DNA of 64,000 bases, taken from assembly GCA_904066235.2 (NCBI GenBank), contig CAJFCV020000004.1:3472001-3536000 (forward strand). Direction: 5' to 3'. Under the pieces are notes generated by a model. The model saw only the letters and a list, made by a program, of their open reading frames with translations, did not search any database and had not been told where the DNA came from. Made by a program: the position numbers and the translations under genes. Origin of the DNA: Bursaphelenchus xylophilus (taxonomy: Eukaryota > Nematoda > Chromadorea > Rhabditida > Aphelenchoididae). Below, in pieces: positions 1 to 10,421 of the stretch (positions are counted from its first letter, which is position 1; every line of letters begins with the position of its first letter).

Positions 1-1452
1 TGTAACTCTGCTCAACGTGGACGGATTTTAACGAAACAAATACCATTCTGTAGAGAATTACTGCTGTTATCTAATGGTGTAGCGGTTGGAGCGATTTTAC
101 ATCTTAGTGTGTAACAACTGTCGATGTAAAATTTTCGGAAAGACAAAAAACTGTCAATTTTTCCAAAAAAATTTTACCGCTTGCATACGTCGCGGCAAGT
201 CATGGGTTTATACATTTCGATTTTTAAATAAAGTCCCACTGTACATAATTAACCATCAAAGGGAGCCAAGAAAGTTAATTTAGTAGACCTTTTGGTGGTC
301 CCAAGTTCGATACCCCAAAACATGACGTTTAAGAAAAAATCGATTTTTTTCTTTGACTTAGCATTAATGCAATGCCTTGCAGTAGAAGTTAGACAACCTA
401 CAATTAAAATATAACAATGATCGGAGCCTAAATGTAAGTCTACGGACTCCATTTGACATTCAAGTTTTTCTGGCAGTAGATGTACCGTGGAACTTCAGCC
501 CGGGTGCTTCCGCACACACCTCTAATCGTAGTTCCAAAGCGGCAGAAGGCACCCATGTTAACAGTGAACAGTTTAGAACCGCTACCGCGCCAGGCCCGTA
601 CTTTGCGCGTAAAATAACAAGCTCCTAAATGGAATTTTTGAAGAAAAATTGTTGTCTCGATTTTCACTCTCCATAGGATGGAAATAACCCAGCGTAAGGA
701 CAAGCAAGATGTTGTCCCATACATTTACAGCCATTCCTGACATTTCTAACGTAATTTCACTCCCTCTAACGTGTTTCTAAAGTCTTAAGCTGACTTGCAA
801 GTTTCCTCAAAAAATTTTTTTTGTTAATGACAACATAACCCTCCGTAATTCTTGTGTGACTTGCATCGCCGTCCTACAAATGCCCATAAAATGCTTCTAG
901 AACATCTGTGATCATGTATTGATAAAACATTAGCAAGTTGTTACAAAGGCGGGGGCAACAAGGCCAAGTCTCTACAGAAACTCGATTACCGGAGAAACTT
1001 GAATGTCAAGTGGAGTCCGTAGACTTACATTCAGGCTCCCAATCATTGTTATATTTTAATTGTAGGTTGTCTAACTTCTACTGCAAGGCATTGCATTAAT
1101 GCTAAGTCAAAGAAAAAAATCGATTTTTTCTTAAACGTCATGTTTTGGGGTATCGAACTTGGGACCACCAAAAGGTCTACTAAATTAACTTTCTTGGCTC
1201 CCTTTGATGGTTAATTATGTACAGTGGGACTTTATTTAAAAATCGAAATGTATAAACCCATGACTTGCCGCGACGTATGCAAGCGGTAAAAAAATTGACA
1301 GTTTTTTGTCTTTCCGAAAATTTTACATCGACAGTTGTTACACACTAAGATGTAAAATCGCTCCAACCGCTACACCATTAGATAACAGAAGTAATTCTCT
1401 ACAGAATGGTATTTGTTTCGTTGAAATCCGTCCACGTTGAACAGAGTTACAC
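1..1452. mobile_element. Foldback element with ~460-bp terminal inverted repeats
   Basis: The left arm (about 1-470) is the reverse complement of the right arm (about 994-1452) with few mismatches. The ends read TGTAACTCTGCTCAACGTGG on the left and the complementary TGAACAGAGTTACA on the right. The central ~520 bases are not inverted. Open frames here lie inside the arms and show no protein-family signal. The left end touches the window edge, so the true boundary and any target duplication cannot be read. Confidence 0.85.
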
Positions 1453-3160
1453 AAAAAACAAAAAAATTGACAGTTTTTTGGCAGCTACTGTATTCACCAA
1501 GTCACTTCCACCCTTCGAAAGACAATTTATAAAATTTTCGTGACGTTCTGAACGAACTACGCCGCAAAAACAAACTATTGATACATTTAGTGCAATTTGC
1601 TTTTAGTTTTAGTGAAAAACTTGTTTCCGGGTTTGGAGTATTTGCCTTAATTTGACCTTTATATTCTACATGCCAAAAAGCAAATTTTTTTTTATTTTTT
1701 GGATAGAAGTGATGATGGAGGGGAAATTAAGGCAATAAGGGCATTTTTGAAATTACTTTAGTGCTATTAGGTTATTTAGAAAACATGAATTAGAGGCTAG
1801 TTTATTTGGTGTTGCAAAAATCGCAAAAATTTACATTGCACTTGGTTCTTAGTGCAAGGATTTGAGATTTTTCATCCAATTGGCTGGATTTTCAATTTTT
1901 TTCGGTTTTATAACATGCCTCGCGTTTTGCCATTACTGTCAGCCGTATATATCAGCATTTGTATCTTCCAAAATTTTTGAATTTCCTGTTTTCCAACCAA
2001 AAATTTCCAAAAATCCAGAATTTAATCCCCATTTCAAACAAAATTTCACTCCCAACTTCCTCATAAGCCGACTTACATTCAACAATGACTTTTTATTTAT
2101 CACAACAACAAAGTACTTTCGTCCAAACTGCAGATTTCCCGCCGGCTTTATGTTTTTTCGGGGTTTGCAGAACTTTTTTTGCATTAAGTGGGCTAATTAG
2201 GGGGCAGTTTGAGTCGAAACTAAAAATTCTTTTGCAGTTTTTTGCAGAGAAAAGGTCGGGGATCTATTAGCGGGACATTTCGTTATTCCCTGTGCTGTTT
2301 TTGGCGTATTTTTGGGGCAGAATTTTTTGCACGTTTTATTGAAATTTCTTGAAAGCTTTTGGCAGCATTACATAGCTTGGATTGGCATGAGATTTTGTAT
2401 GCAGTGTCTGCATCGGAGACATATTGATTGTCAAAAATTTCAGCCCGTGCTTTGCAGACATAGCTGGAATATTTAGCCAAATTTATACCATTCTGTTCGC
2501 AAACAGAACTGTATAAATTTGTCTTTTTTTGTGAGAATCACTAGCCAATTTGTCATCATTTTTTAATCTTGCGGCAAAAAATTAAACTTCATGATTTTTT
2601 CGATTTTTTTGTCATTTCCAACAGCCTACCGTTATAGCATGTTATAGCATTTTTGTATTCTAATTCACCCTATGACATGGCCAAGTTATGTCACTATAAC
2701 GATCCCGCAACAACATCATCCTACAAAGTAAATAACCTGCACTTTTTATTGCTAATTTTTTCGTTTTTTCGTAGTCCCGCCAGTTCTTGCATTCACATCG
2801 TGCCGCCGTTTATTGTTCACCTGAAAGAGAGACATTACATTTTGTGTAAAAATCCCTCCGATTTGTGGGTATGTAGAGGGATAAGGGATAAGATGGGATT
2901 TGAAGAGGATATGGTAGTCATGTTTCTGCACAGATATTGTAGTATGGACTGGGGTGAAAGACAATGAGGTCCAATGGAAACGATGAAAGATGCTGGCCAT
3001 TCTGACCGTATTTTAAAAAGAAACTATAAAACATTTTTGCAAAAACTGGCATAGAAGGAAAGGAAATGATGTTGCTGAGATTACAGCGTTTTGTCTTCCT
3101 CTATGACTCATTTTATTGTCAGGAGAAAGTTCTTTGTTTGGAAAGGAGTGATTTCCCATT
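1453..3160. other. AT-rich stretch, no gene seen
   Basis: I found no exon with coding character, splice-site support or a recognisable domain. Short open frames (for example 1862-2200 and 2653-2967) are low-complexity or antisense to one another. Confidence 0.5.
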
Positions 3161-3164
3161 TAAA

Positions 3165-3388
3165 AAGTTTCTTTGATTTCTCAAACAGATCGGAAAAGTA
3201 ATCCAAATCAGTTTTCACTAATTTAAATTACTTTTCCAAAGACATGGAGGATTTCTTGCACTTGCTTTGTAAAAACGACCTAGTTTTTTAGTATGAAAGT
3301 TAGTGATAATTAGAGTCTTTTGTTGCTAGTTTATTTATCAAACAACTCATAAAGGAAGTCCTCTAAGTGCAACGCTCAGATTGCTATA
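3165..3388 (-). repeat. Inverted copy of the dispersed repeat at 12655-12870
   Basis: The sequence runs as the reverse complement of 12655-12870. Shared blocks include the text around AAGTAATCCAAATCAG, the run TTATTTATCAAACAA, and the end AGTGCAACGCTCAGAT. That end is the terminal motif of the dispersed GACGCTCAGATTTT family described at 20480. The next element begins directly after it at 3389. Confidence 0.7.
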
Positions 3389-4623
3389 TACAGGGTGACC
3401 CAAAATAACGGAGACAAAAGATTTCCCGTTTTTTCTGCGACTTATTAAGATTCATGAGTGACTCCTTATTTATATTACAGTACCACGTTAGGGTAGTTTT
3501 ATTTACAGATAGTTTTGTTGTACGACGCTCTTCTGCCTTGAACGACATAAATATATCCGGTTGACTCGGACCCTTCTGCCCGTGGGGTCTTTTTACAAGA
3601 AAGCTGCCTTACTCAAAAAAGAAAACTCGGAATAGTTTGAGATGTGCAGTGATTAATTATCGTAATAAGACCTTTAAAATGAGCTATCATACTAAGCTTA
3701 ACTATCGATGGTTCAAAAGTTACAGCCGAGTATTTTCAGGCAGTTGAAGTGCAAAAATCGGCCTTTTTTGAAAATGTAAGCGCAACAAGGAGTTTAAATG
3801 TTAAATAAGGCAAAATGTAATATGAGTTACTAGAACATGATTAAAGGAACACCACAAAAGCAAAAGAGAAAGATTTTGCAACCGATACGGAATGCTATTT
3901 GGTAATCACTAGAATTCTGCCTTATTTTTGCCTTAGGCGGAATACCGGTCGAGTCGGTGACACATAAAGACCGAAAGTGCCATAGGCTGATTCTCAAGAG
4001 TCGTATTCATAAGTGTACAGGAGCATAATGCGCCATTTTTATCTATCATGTCATTCTGTTATTGATAACCCATCTTTCTCAAAGCCGCGTGCCACGGGGA
4101 AGTTCTGGGCAATAAACTTGTTAAGGAAAAGCTGTTGCAACCAGCAAGCAATCACAGATTTTTTCAGAATCATTGTATTTATGAATAGAACACGTACTAG
4201 CGGTTTTAGCTTTATTCGAAAAAAACTGAATTTTTTATGGAAAAAATTTGGGAAAAATGGCGATCTTCAATGTTGACATCGGTATCACCGTAGAAATAAA
4301 AACCGTAGTCCAAAAGCCTACGTAACTGCTTTCTTAGGGACTTAGTAGTCTAACAAAACAAAAGATCTTGCCATTTCTGCGGCTGTAGTAATGCCAGGCT
4401 TTACAAAACACAAGGGAACCAAACTTGAGGGCCAAAAAAACGGCGCAAGGCATATTTGTTAAGCTGTAACTTTTTACTGCAACATGATGATTCCACCAAA
4501 CTTTCGTGGATTATAGAGAAGGTGTTATAGAATATTTCCCGCTGTCGCTTATGTTTCTCTAACGCCCGGTTTTCGCGGTGGGACCTTCAAAAATTTGTCT
4601 CCGTTATTTTGGGTCACCCTGTA
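3389..4623. mobile_element. DNA transposon with TACAGGGTGACCC terminal inverted repeats
   Basis: The left end TACAGGGTGACCCAAAATAA is matched by its reverse complement ending at 4623, giving a ~30-bp inverted repeat. TA borders on both sides fit a Tc1/mariner/IS630-type TA target, and invertebrate families with TACAGGGTG ends are common. The ~1.2-kb interior has no intact transposase frame. A partial second copy lies at 8955-9378. The insertion sits at the edge of an older repeat remnant (3165-3388). Confidence 0.8.
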
Positions 4624-5258
4624 TAATAGTTAAACTAGCGAGGCGTGGCACGTGATAAAAATATTTAAAATTAGACTGTTTGTGCATTTTTTAAGTCCAA
4701 AAACGACGCTTACTCCTACATTTCATTGCCAACTCTTTTGTATTATATTTACAACCGCCGACTTTTCACCTGTACATAAACTGTCGTCCGTCCGACCTGT
4801 GATAACAAAGTTATTATTAAATTTTCTGGTTTTGTCTCCAAATTTGGTATGTTTGAATTGAAGATACGACCTTTTGATGTTTATGGCCCCCATATTAAAT
4901 GGTAGGCCTTGTTTTGAACCTACAGTAATCCTACATACCATTTTTCGTCCAGTAGTTGACGTGTGATTGCTCTTATCCCTTTTGTAGCCGGCCTGGGGTA
5001 AACAACCGAGTGTGTGCATGTATAATAGCCCTAAATTTTATGAGAATGAGTGTCTGGCCCTGCAGGGATTATTTGCGAGGGAAATGGGAAAACAGAAAGG
5101 TTCGATTTATTTCCCGCTGGGTTGTAAATTGAGGTCTATAAAGGCAAAACAATCATGTGGTAGGAGAAATTCAAAAAATCCAGACTTTACGAACTCTGTA
5201 AGAAAGCGGATAGGACCTATAATATGAATTTACGAGAACAGGTTTTAACGAAACTAAC
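4624..5258. other. Intergenic stretch, no gene seen
   Basis: Only short overlapping frames on both strands (4652-4861, 4723-5019, 5012-5227), with no recognised domain and no splice-supported exon. Confidence 0.45.
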
Positions 5259-5619
5259 TTGGGTTGTGCAATAAGTTCGTGCAATTTTTTTATTGCTTTG
5301 TTTTACAAGGATTGTTTGTTGTTTGACAAAGGTTATATATTTATTTTATACAGTTTTTTCTCCTCTACAAAGCTGTGCTTTTAATTTTTTTCGAAAATTT
5401 AATTTTTTGTTATTTTTTGAGCTTACAAATGAACCATCCAGGAGGCGAAATTTTGCGTTTTTGACACCTGCTTTTTTCGCTTTTAATCGAGGAAAAAAAG
5501 TAGCCGAAGCTGCTCGGGACATTTGCAGCGTGTATGGAGATGGTATATAAAAGGTGTGGATGGCCTCAGGAGACCCACCGCGCAATGGAAAAATTGAACG
5601 AGCTTACTGCACAACCCAA
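5259..5619 (+). mobile_element. Internally deleted mariner-family element
   Basis: The left end TTGGGTTGTGCAATAAGTTC is mirrored at 5594-5619, whose reverse complement reads TTGGGTTGTGCAGTAAGCTC. This end type and the hallmark mariner N-terminal peptide inside it mark a mariner deletion derivative. At ~360 bp it is far below the ~1.3 kb of a complete mariner, so the catalytic part is missing. Confidence 0.75.
5293..5550 (+). pseudogene. Mariner transposase N-terminal fragment
   Basis: The frame contains a short peptide with the mariner helix-turn-helix signature: a basic FxRG segment, then AEAARDICSVYGDG, then a stop. The element's right end follows about 45 bases after this frame stops. No DD34D-type catalytic region is present, so this is a relic. 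The identification rests on the distinctive AEAAR...VYG pattern and on the flanking mariner-type inverted repeats. Confidence 0.7.
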
Positions 5620-6311
5620 TACAAGATTATATCACAAACCTGCCTAAATGATTCCAGATGCCCCAAAAATTAATCTTAATCGACGAATGGACGAATAAAT
5701 TTAAAGATTTTTTCACTGTAGTCAAGTCACTAAACAGACTCTACCACAAGACAATAACTTTCGCAACGCTCTTATCCCCCCTGAAAACCCCTTATGTCTA
5801 GATGAATGAAGTATAGAAAAGCTTTGTTATTATACAATCTGTCGATTATTGTAGAGTACGTGCAGAATGAAAGGATCGTAAACTTTCGGGCAAGGTTGCT
5901 GTCTGCTCCGTTTCCCACGGTAATTGAGATCCTCCAGTCTTCTACTTGCACTTATAACTCATTAAATAAATGGGCTTTCTCATAGCGTAAAAATAACTTG
6001 TTGATAAATATCAGAATTTAATAATTTTTATTATTTTTTGGATCTAAAAAAAGACAAAGCATTTTTGTGAATTTTTTATTGTTCAGTTTTAAATTTTTTG
6101 CTTTTTTTTATGAACTTTCATATTTCATAAATCTCCCCATCTTCCTTCCAACACATGACACTAATAATTTTGCCGGGACATTTCCCAGCAAATTCAGCAT
6201 TAAAAACACATGGTTCCGTCGGAAACCGCTCTCTGAATGAGATTTTGCAAAGGAGAATTTTTTTAAAATTTCAAATTATTTCAACCCCATCTTTATCATA
6301 ATATTTGATTC
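5620..6311. other. Intergenic, no gene seen
   Basis: AT-rich with T-runs, no supported exon and no clear repeat boundary. Confidence 0.45.
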
Positions 6312-6834
6312 GGTATTTTCATCAAGTGCGTAGACATTTTGTGCATTTTGCCTGCCCTTCCGGAAAGTCGCCGGACTGAAATCGGCGACACGCACTGTGA
6401 GGAAAAAAAAGTTCTCTTTGCACTGTGCAATTTTTGGCCTTTTGCACCGTGCATTAAAAAAAAGAAAGCTTTTTTGGGCTGTCGCTCGAACCCTGACTTT
6501 TTCGCATGGTGCAAACGCCAAAAATCAGTCCGGCGACTTTCTGGACGGACTGGTGTCGCGAACGCACAGTGCATTTCCCCTCTTCTTTCTGTTTGTCGCT
6601 GACGCACTGTGCATTTTGTCGCTCCTTGCACTGTGCGAACTCTGCACTGTGCGAACCTTTTGCACTGTGCGAATGAATCGGCAAACCCGCAGCGACATGT
6701 TTGGAAAAAGAGCTTATGTCTCGGCGATATTTTGATGGACGGTGCAAAAAAAATGAAATTGCACGGTTCAAATTGGGGTTTGCACTTTGCATTTGGTCTC
6801 GCGATGAAAAGTCTACGCACTTTATGAAAATACC
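6312..6834. mobile_element. MITE with 24-bp ends and a clustered CACTGTGC motif
   Basis: GGTATTTTCATCAAGTGCGT at 6312 is mirrored at 6811-6834 with one mismatch. The interior carries many copies of CACTGTGC or its complement (for example near 6418, 6561, 6601 and 6626-6672) and a nested hairpin at 6348-6556. The 174-aa frame at 6296-6820 on the minus strand is a by-product of the repeats, not a gene. Confidence 0.75.
6348..6556. repeat. Hairpin module with GTCGCCGGACTGAAATCGGC arms
   Basis: The arms CTTCCGGAAAGTCGCCGGAC and GTCCGGCGACTTTCTGGACG are inverted copies. The same module recurs at 9384-9545 outside the 6312-6834 element, so it is an independent mobile hairpin that landed inside the larger MITE or was captured by it. 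Confidence 0.7.
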
Positions 6835-6835
6835 A

Positions 6836-6888
6836 TTAGTCTGTCGGGAAAATAGAGTGCTCATTATTTCCCCGACAGACTGATAATA
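6836..6888. repeat. Short palindrome of the AGTCTGTCGGGAAAAT end type
   Basis: TAGTCTGTCGGGAAAATAGA is followed within 50 bases by its imperfect reverse complement TTTCCCCGACAGACTGATAA. The same terminal motif appears at 8775 in the MITE at 8761-8925, so these look like a minimal relic and a longer member of one family. Confidence 0.6.
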
Positions 6889-7582
6889 TCCGTGAATTAT
6901 TATAAATTAGAATTGGACTGTTTTTTCCCCCCTCTAATTTTACCTTTGTAAAAAACCTCAAAAAAAATAATAATATGTTTTGCGATCTGTTGGCCATTAT
7001 AAAAAACGCTCTTCCAGATCCACGTATTCTCTTCCAAACCCAGGCCCCAGGGACTTTTTATTCGTCTCATTTCGAAAAAAACAATTTTTTATAGCGGAAT
7101 TGGGAAGTTAATTTTTTTCCGATCTCTTCTTTTTATTAATTTCCGACTCCTGTCTGAATATTAGTCGGGGAGATTGGAATGTGTTTTTTTTTCAGAATAT
7201 GAACTTTCAAGTCCTCTACAGTAGTTATGTTTGATTATTTTTTATATATTGAAAATGGAGTATACTGTAATTTTCAAATTATTTTTGCACTTTTAACGTT
7301 TTGGAGCACTTAAAATATGCTAATTGCCAGTAATTCTGGGCCTGAACGAGGCTGTTTTTCATTGTTTTTTTTTTTATTTTTAATGTATGTATTTTAGTTG
7401 CTCTCTTTGTATAAAAGGTTTCTCATCGCTATGAAAATGATTTTTTGTCTGGGATATTTGGCCAAAATGAGAAACGAAATTCTTGGGGAAATGGAGAGAT
7501 TTTCTTCGAATCTTGTTTATTTGACTTCCCTCAGCCCTTCAACCATCAAAAGCGAAAGATTTTTGTCAATGAGGAGAGGAAA
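6889..7582. other. Intergenic, no gene seen
   Basis: AT-rich with several long T and A runs. There is no supported coding exon. Confidence 0.45.
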
Positions 7583-7841
7583 TGCAGTGAAAGACCTGAT
7601 CCAGTGGCAAAAACGTATCATTTTGTGTCCGGGAAGTATCAAAAATGTGGCAAAATGCCTCCCTCTCCAACTAAAAAAAACTCCGTTTTGAACTGCGCGC
7701 CCTTTCTCTCACAAAAAGATTGGGCGCGCTTTTGAAATCGAAGTTTTTTCACTTGGAGAGGGAGGTATTTTGCCACATTTTTGATACTTCCCGGATGCAA
7801 AATGATACCTTTTTGGCCAATGGATCAGGTCCGCCACTGTA
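7583..7841. mobile_element. MITE-A copy (CAGTGR..CCTGATCCAGTGGC hairpin)
   Basis: A ~255-bp near-perfect hairpin. It opens CAGTGAAAGACCTGATCCAG, carries the internal blocks CATCCGGGAAGTATC (degenerate here), GTGGCAAAATGC and CTCCAAGTGAAAAAAC, and closes with the complement GGATCAGGTCCGCCACTGTA. At least twelve copies of this family lie in the window. The flanking TA suggests a TA target. There is no coding capacity. Confidence 0.9.
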
Positions 7842-8760
7842 AGAGAACCACTTTTTTCGACCGATTTCTCTGGCTTCTTTCTTTCTGGAAAAAGTTTCGG
7901 TATTAGGTGGCAATGTATCAAACAAGAAAACGAATCAATTCAATTGTGGGGAAATTTAAGTTTTCTTGATAAAAGAATGTCATGTTTTGTCGACTTCCAA
8001 GTATTTTTAGTCATTTGCACTTTTAATTTTCGAAAATATGCAAATCGTTTTATTTTGGGACCAAGTATGTAGAGGGGAAGTGATTCATCGATTTTTCACT
8101 TTCAAATTGGCTTCAATAAACAGACTAAAGACGGGGAAGAATTCTCAGACACCGCTGAAAATAGTTTGCAACATTTTTACTTATTTTTTCTTTTTTTTCC
8201 CCCGGCCAAACCAGTCGATAAGCCTTGTCCCACATTCCAAAACAAAAATATAATAAATCAAAATCCAACATGTGGAAGACTATTTTTGAGGCCGGATTTT
8301 TAATTTTCGACCCCCAAAAACCCGTACGATCTTTTCTTTTCTTGAAATTTTCGTCAGCTCCTGTCAAAAAATATCTTCTGATAAGCCCGATCCGCTCCTT
8401 TGTGATAACATTTTGCGAAACTCGCTGTTATTTTATGAGCTTTTCCCCCATTGAAAAGGGTGTTTTGATAAGGAAAAAGATTTCATTTCCATCCCTTTAA
8501 AAGGGCATCCCAAATCAGATGAATGCGATTCAATAAAAGAGAAAATTCGGGCGAGATCCGAACGGCGATCTTCACTTTGTTTTCGCCATCCTTTCGATTC
8601 ATTTTTCGTTCCGTTTTTGATTACAAAATCAATTGATATTTATGGTGCGAAAAGTTGGTTTTCTTGTTATTCTTTCTTTTGATTGTGGCTACTTTTTATT
8701 AGGAGAATTGGTTAGTTTTTTAGTTTAGGAATCCCAATCGAAAACGTCTTTTTTTCAAAT
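7842..8760. other. Intergenic, no gene seen
   Basis: Overlapping short frames on both strands near 8125-8500 have no family signal. No splice-supported exons. Confidence 0.45.
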
Positions 8761-8925
8761 AACTTTGATTGCATCAGTCTGTCGGGAAAATAAGGTGAAT
8801 TTGAAAAATTGTCTTTCATTACTCTGCGGCGGTTAGCCATGGCTGATGATTTGGCGCAGTGAAGGGAGACATTTTGCTGCGTCAAATCCACATTATTTTC
8901 TAAAAAAACTGATGCAATCAAAGTT
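8761..8925. mobile_element. Small MITE with 17-bp perfect terminal repeats
   Basis: AACTTTGATTGCATCAG at 8761-8777 is perfectly mirrored at 8909-8925. The inner motif GTCTGTCGGGAAAATAA links it to the palindrome at 6836-6888. Confidence 0.75.
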
Positions 8926-8954
8926 AAAATACGTCTATTGGTCGATAAAAAATA

Positions 8955-9378
8955 TTTTTTCAAGGTTTAAATTTACTTCTTTTGTAAAGCAGGCTTTTGT
9001 TTAACGACGATCTTTGCACTTCAACTGACTGAAAATACTCGACTGTAACCTTTGAACCATCGATAGTTAAGCTGAGTACGATGGCTCTTTTATATGCCAT
9101 ATTATGACAATTGATCACAGCAAGTCTCAGATATTCCGAGTTTTCTTTTTTGAATAAGGCAGCTTTCTTGTAAAAAGACCCCATGGGCCGGAGGGTCGGA
9201 GTCGACCGGATATATTGATGTCGTTCAAGGGAAGAAGAGCGTCGTACAACAAAACTGCGGGTATATAAAACTACCCTAACGTGGTACTGTAGTATGAATA
9301 AGGAGTCACTCATGAATCCTGATAAGTCGCATAAAAAACGGGAAATCTTTTGTCTTCGTTATTTTGGGTCACCCTGTA
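8955..9378 (-). mobile_element. Truncated second copy of the 3389-4623 element
   Basis: Read on the minus strand, this matches the first ~400 bases of the element at 3389. It shares the TATTTTGGGTCACCCTGTA end, the ACCACGTTAGGGTAG block and the CTTTTTACAAGAAAGCTGCC block. The other end is missing. An open frame of 117 codons crosses it, but I recognise no transposase domain. Confidence 0.75.
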
Positions 9379-9383
9379 GTAGT

Positions 9384-9545
9384 CCTTCCGGAAAGTCGCC
9401 GGATTGAAATCGGCGACACGCACAGTGGGAAAACAAGAGTTTTCTTGCTTTTTGCACCGTGCAGTAGGCTTTTTTTCGGCTGACTTTTTTCGCACAGCGC
9501 AAACGCCAAAAAATCAGTCCGATGACTTTCCGGAAGGTCTAGTAG
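9384..9545. repeat. Second copy of the GTCGCCGG hairpin
   Basis: CTTCCGGAAAGTCGCCGGAT and its partner ATCAGTCCGATGACTTTCCG bracket a 160-bp hairpin, homologous to 6348-6556. It abuts the end of the truncated element at 9378. Confidence 0.7.
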
Positions 9546-10059
9546 CACTAATTTTCACATTGATTGTGCAGCTTCTTATTCCACTCTTTCCTTACTTCCT
9601 TACAACTCCATTATTTTCCAATATTTCCTCCCCATATCCCCCCTGTTCTGGCCTTCCTTGCAGTCCCATTTCCTTTACAATTATTTCCAGGTGGAGAGTG
9701 CGTCGAAAAAGGGGGGAAAAAATTCTTGTGCTCTTTTTTGTTGCTATGCATTTTCAGCCCCTTTTTCCGCTGAAATTCAATAGCCGTAATCCCGAGCCCT
9801 TTAAACGTTCGCCGCAGGAATGTGGGGAAAAAGTTTTGTGGGATGTTTGCAAATGAATCAGGCCCTCCCCCCAATACAATACACAAATGTTTTTGGGGGG
9901 ATCGAATTTCGGTTCGGGTTTAACCCCAGGCCCGAACTCCGAGGCCTGAGGGGCTTTGCAGGCGGCGACGTACAGATTAACCGACGTCTTCGGCGGGCCT
10001 GCACTCTTAGGTTGTCGTAAACGAAGGAATTTCGCCGGGGCGAATGTACTGTTTTAGTA
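9546..10059. other. Intergenic, GC-rich in part, no gene seen
   Basis: C-rich pyrimidine tract near 9590-9680 and a GC-rich block near 9895-10015. The open frames (9404-9856, 9611-9886) are low-complexity with no domain. Confidence 0.4.
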
Positions 10060-10421
10060 GTGTTTTTGGGGCTTCGGTAGTTCAGCCCCCCACGAAAGGT
10101 AGTTCAAACCCCCACTGTTTTTCCCGTTTCACACCCCACATAATGAACAAATTAGAATAATACAAAAAATGTAAGTGGGGGTTTGATCTACTACGTTGGG
10201 GGTTTGATCTAAAACGTAGGGGGCTTTATCTAAAACGTAGGGGGCTTGATCTAAAACGTATGGGGCTTGATCTAAAACGTAAGGGGCTTGTGCTGGACCA
10301 TACAACTTGGATTAATTCTTTGAAATAAATTTTGGGGTTCAGAATGGACGAGGGGGTTTGTACTGGGTCATGGGGGGCTAAACTGGACTGGGGGGTTGTA
10401 CTACCTTAGCCCCGTGTTTTT
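10060..10421. mobile_element. G-rich MITE with 8-bp target duplication and internal tandem repeats
   Basis: The element spans 10068-10413. GTGTTTTT occurs at 10060-10067 and again at 10414-10421 as a perfect 8-bp direct duplication. The ends are imperfect inverted repeats (GGGGCTTCGGTAGTTCAGCC on the left, GGGGCTAAGGTAGTACAACC as the reverse complement of the right). The interior has about five tandem units of GGGGCTTGATCTAAAACGTA type (about 10190-10290). An 8-bp duplication is what hAT-type transposases make, but the ends do not settle the superfamily. Confidence 0.75.

Noticed and set aside
86..1210. Several open frames inside the first foldback element
   Set aside because: They lie in inverted arms, mirror one another and have no family signal.
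6296..6864. Long overlapping frames (up to 174 codons) on both strands
   Set aside because: They arise from the CACTGTGC repeats and nested hairpin of a MITE. The residue content is repetitive and no domain is present.
9404..9856. 150-codon plus-strand frame
   Set aside because: Runs through a hairpin repeat and a pyrimidine-rich tract. Competing frames on both strands and no domain.
10060..10421. G-rich repeats as telomeric sequence
   Set aside because: The unit is not the nematode TTAGGC repeat, and the block has transposon ends with an 8-bp duplication.
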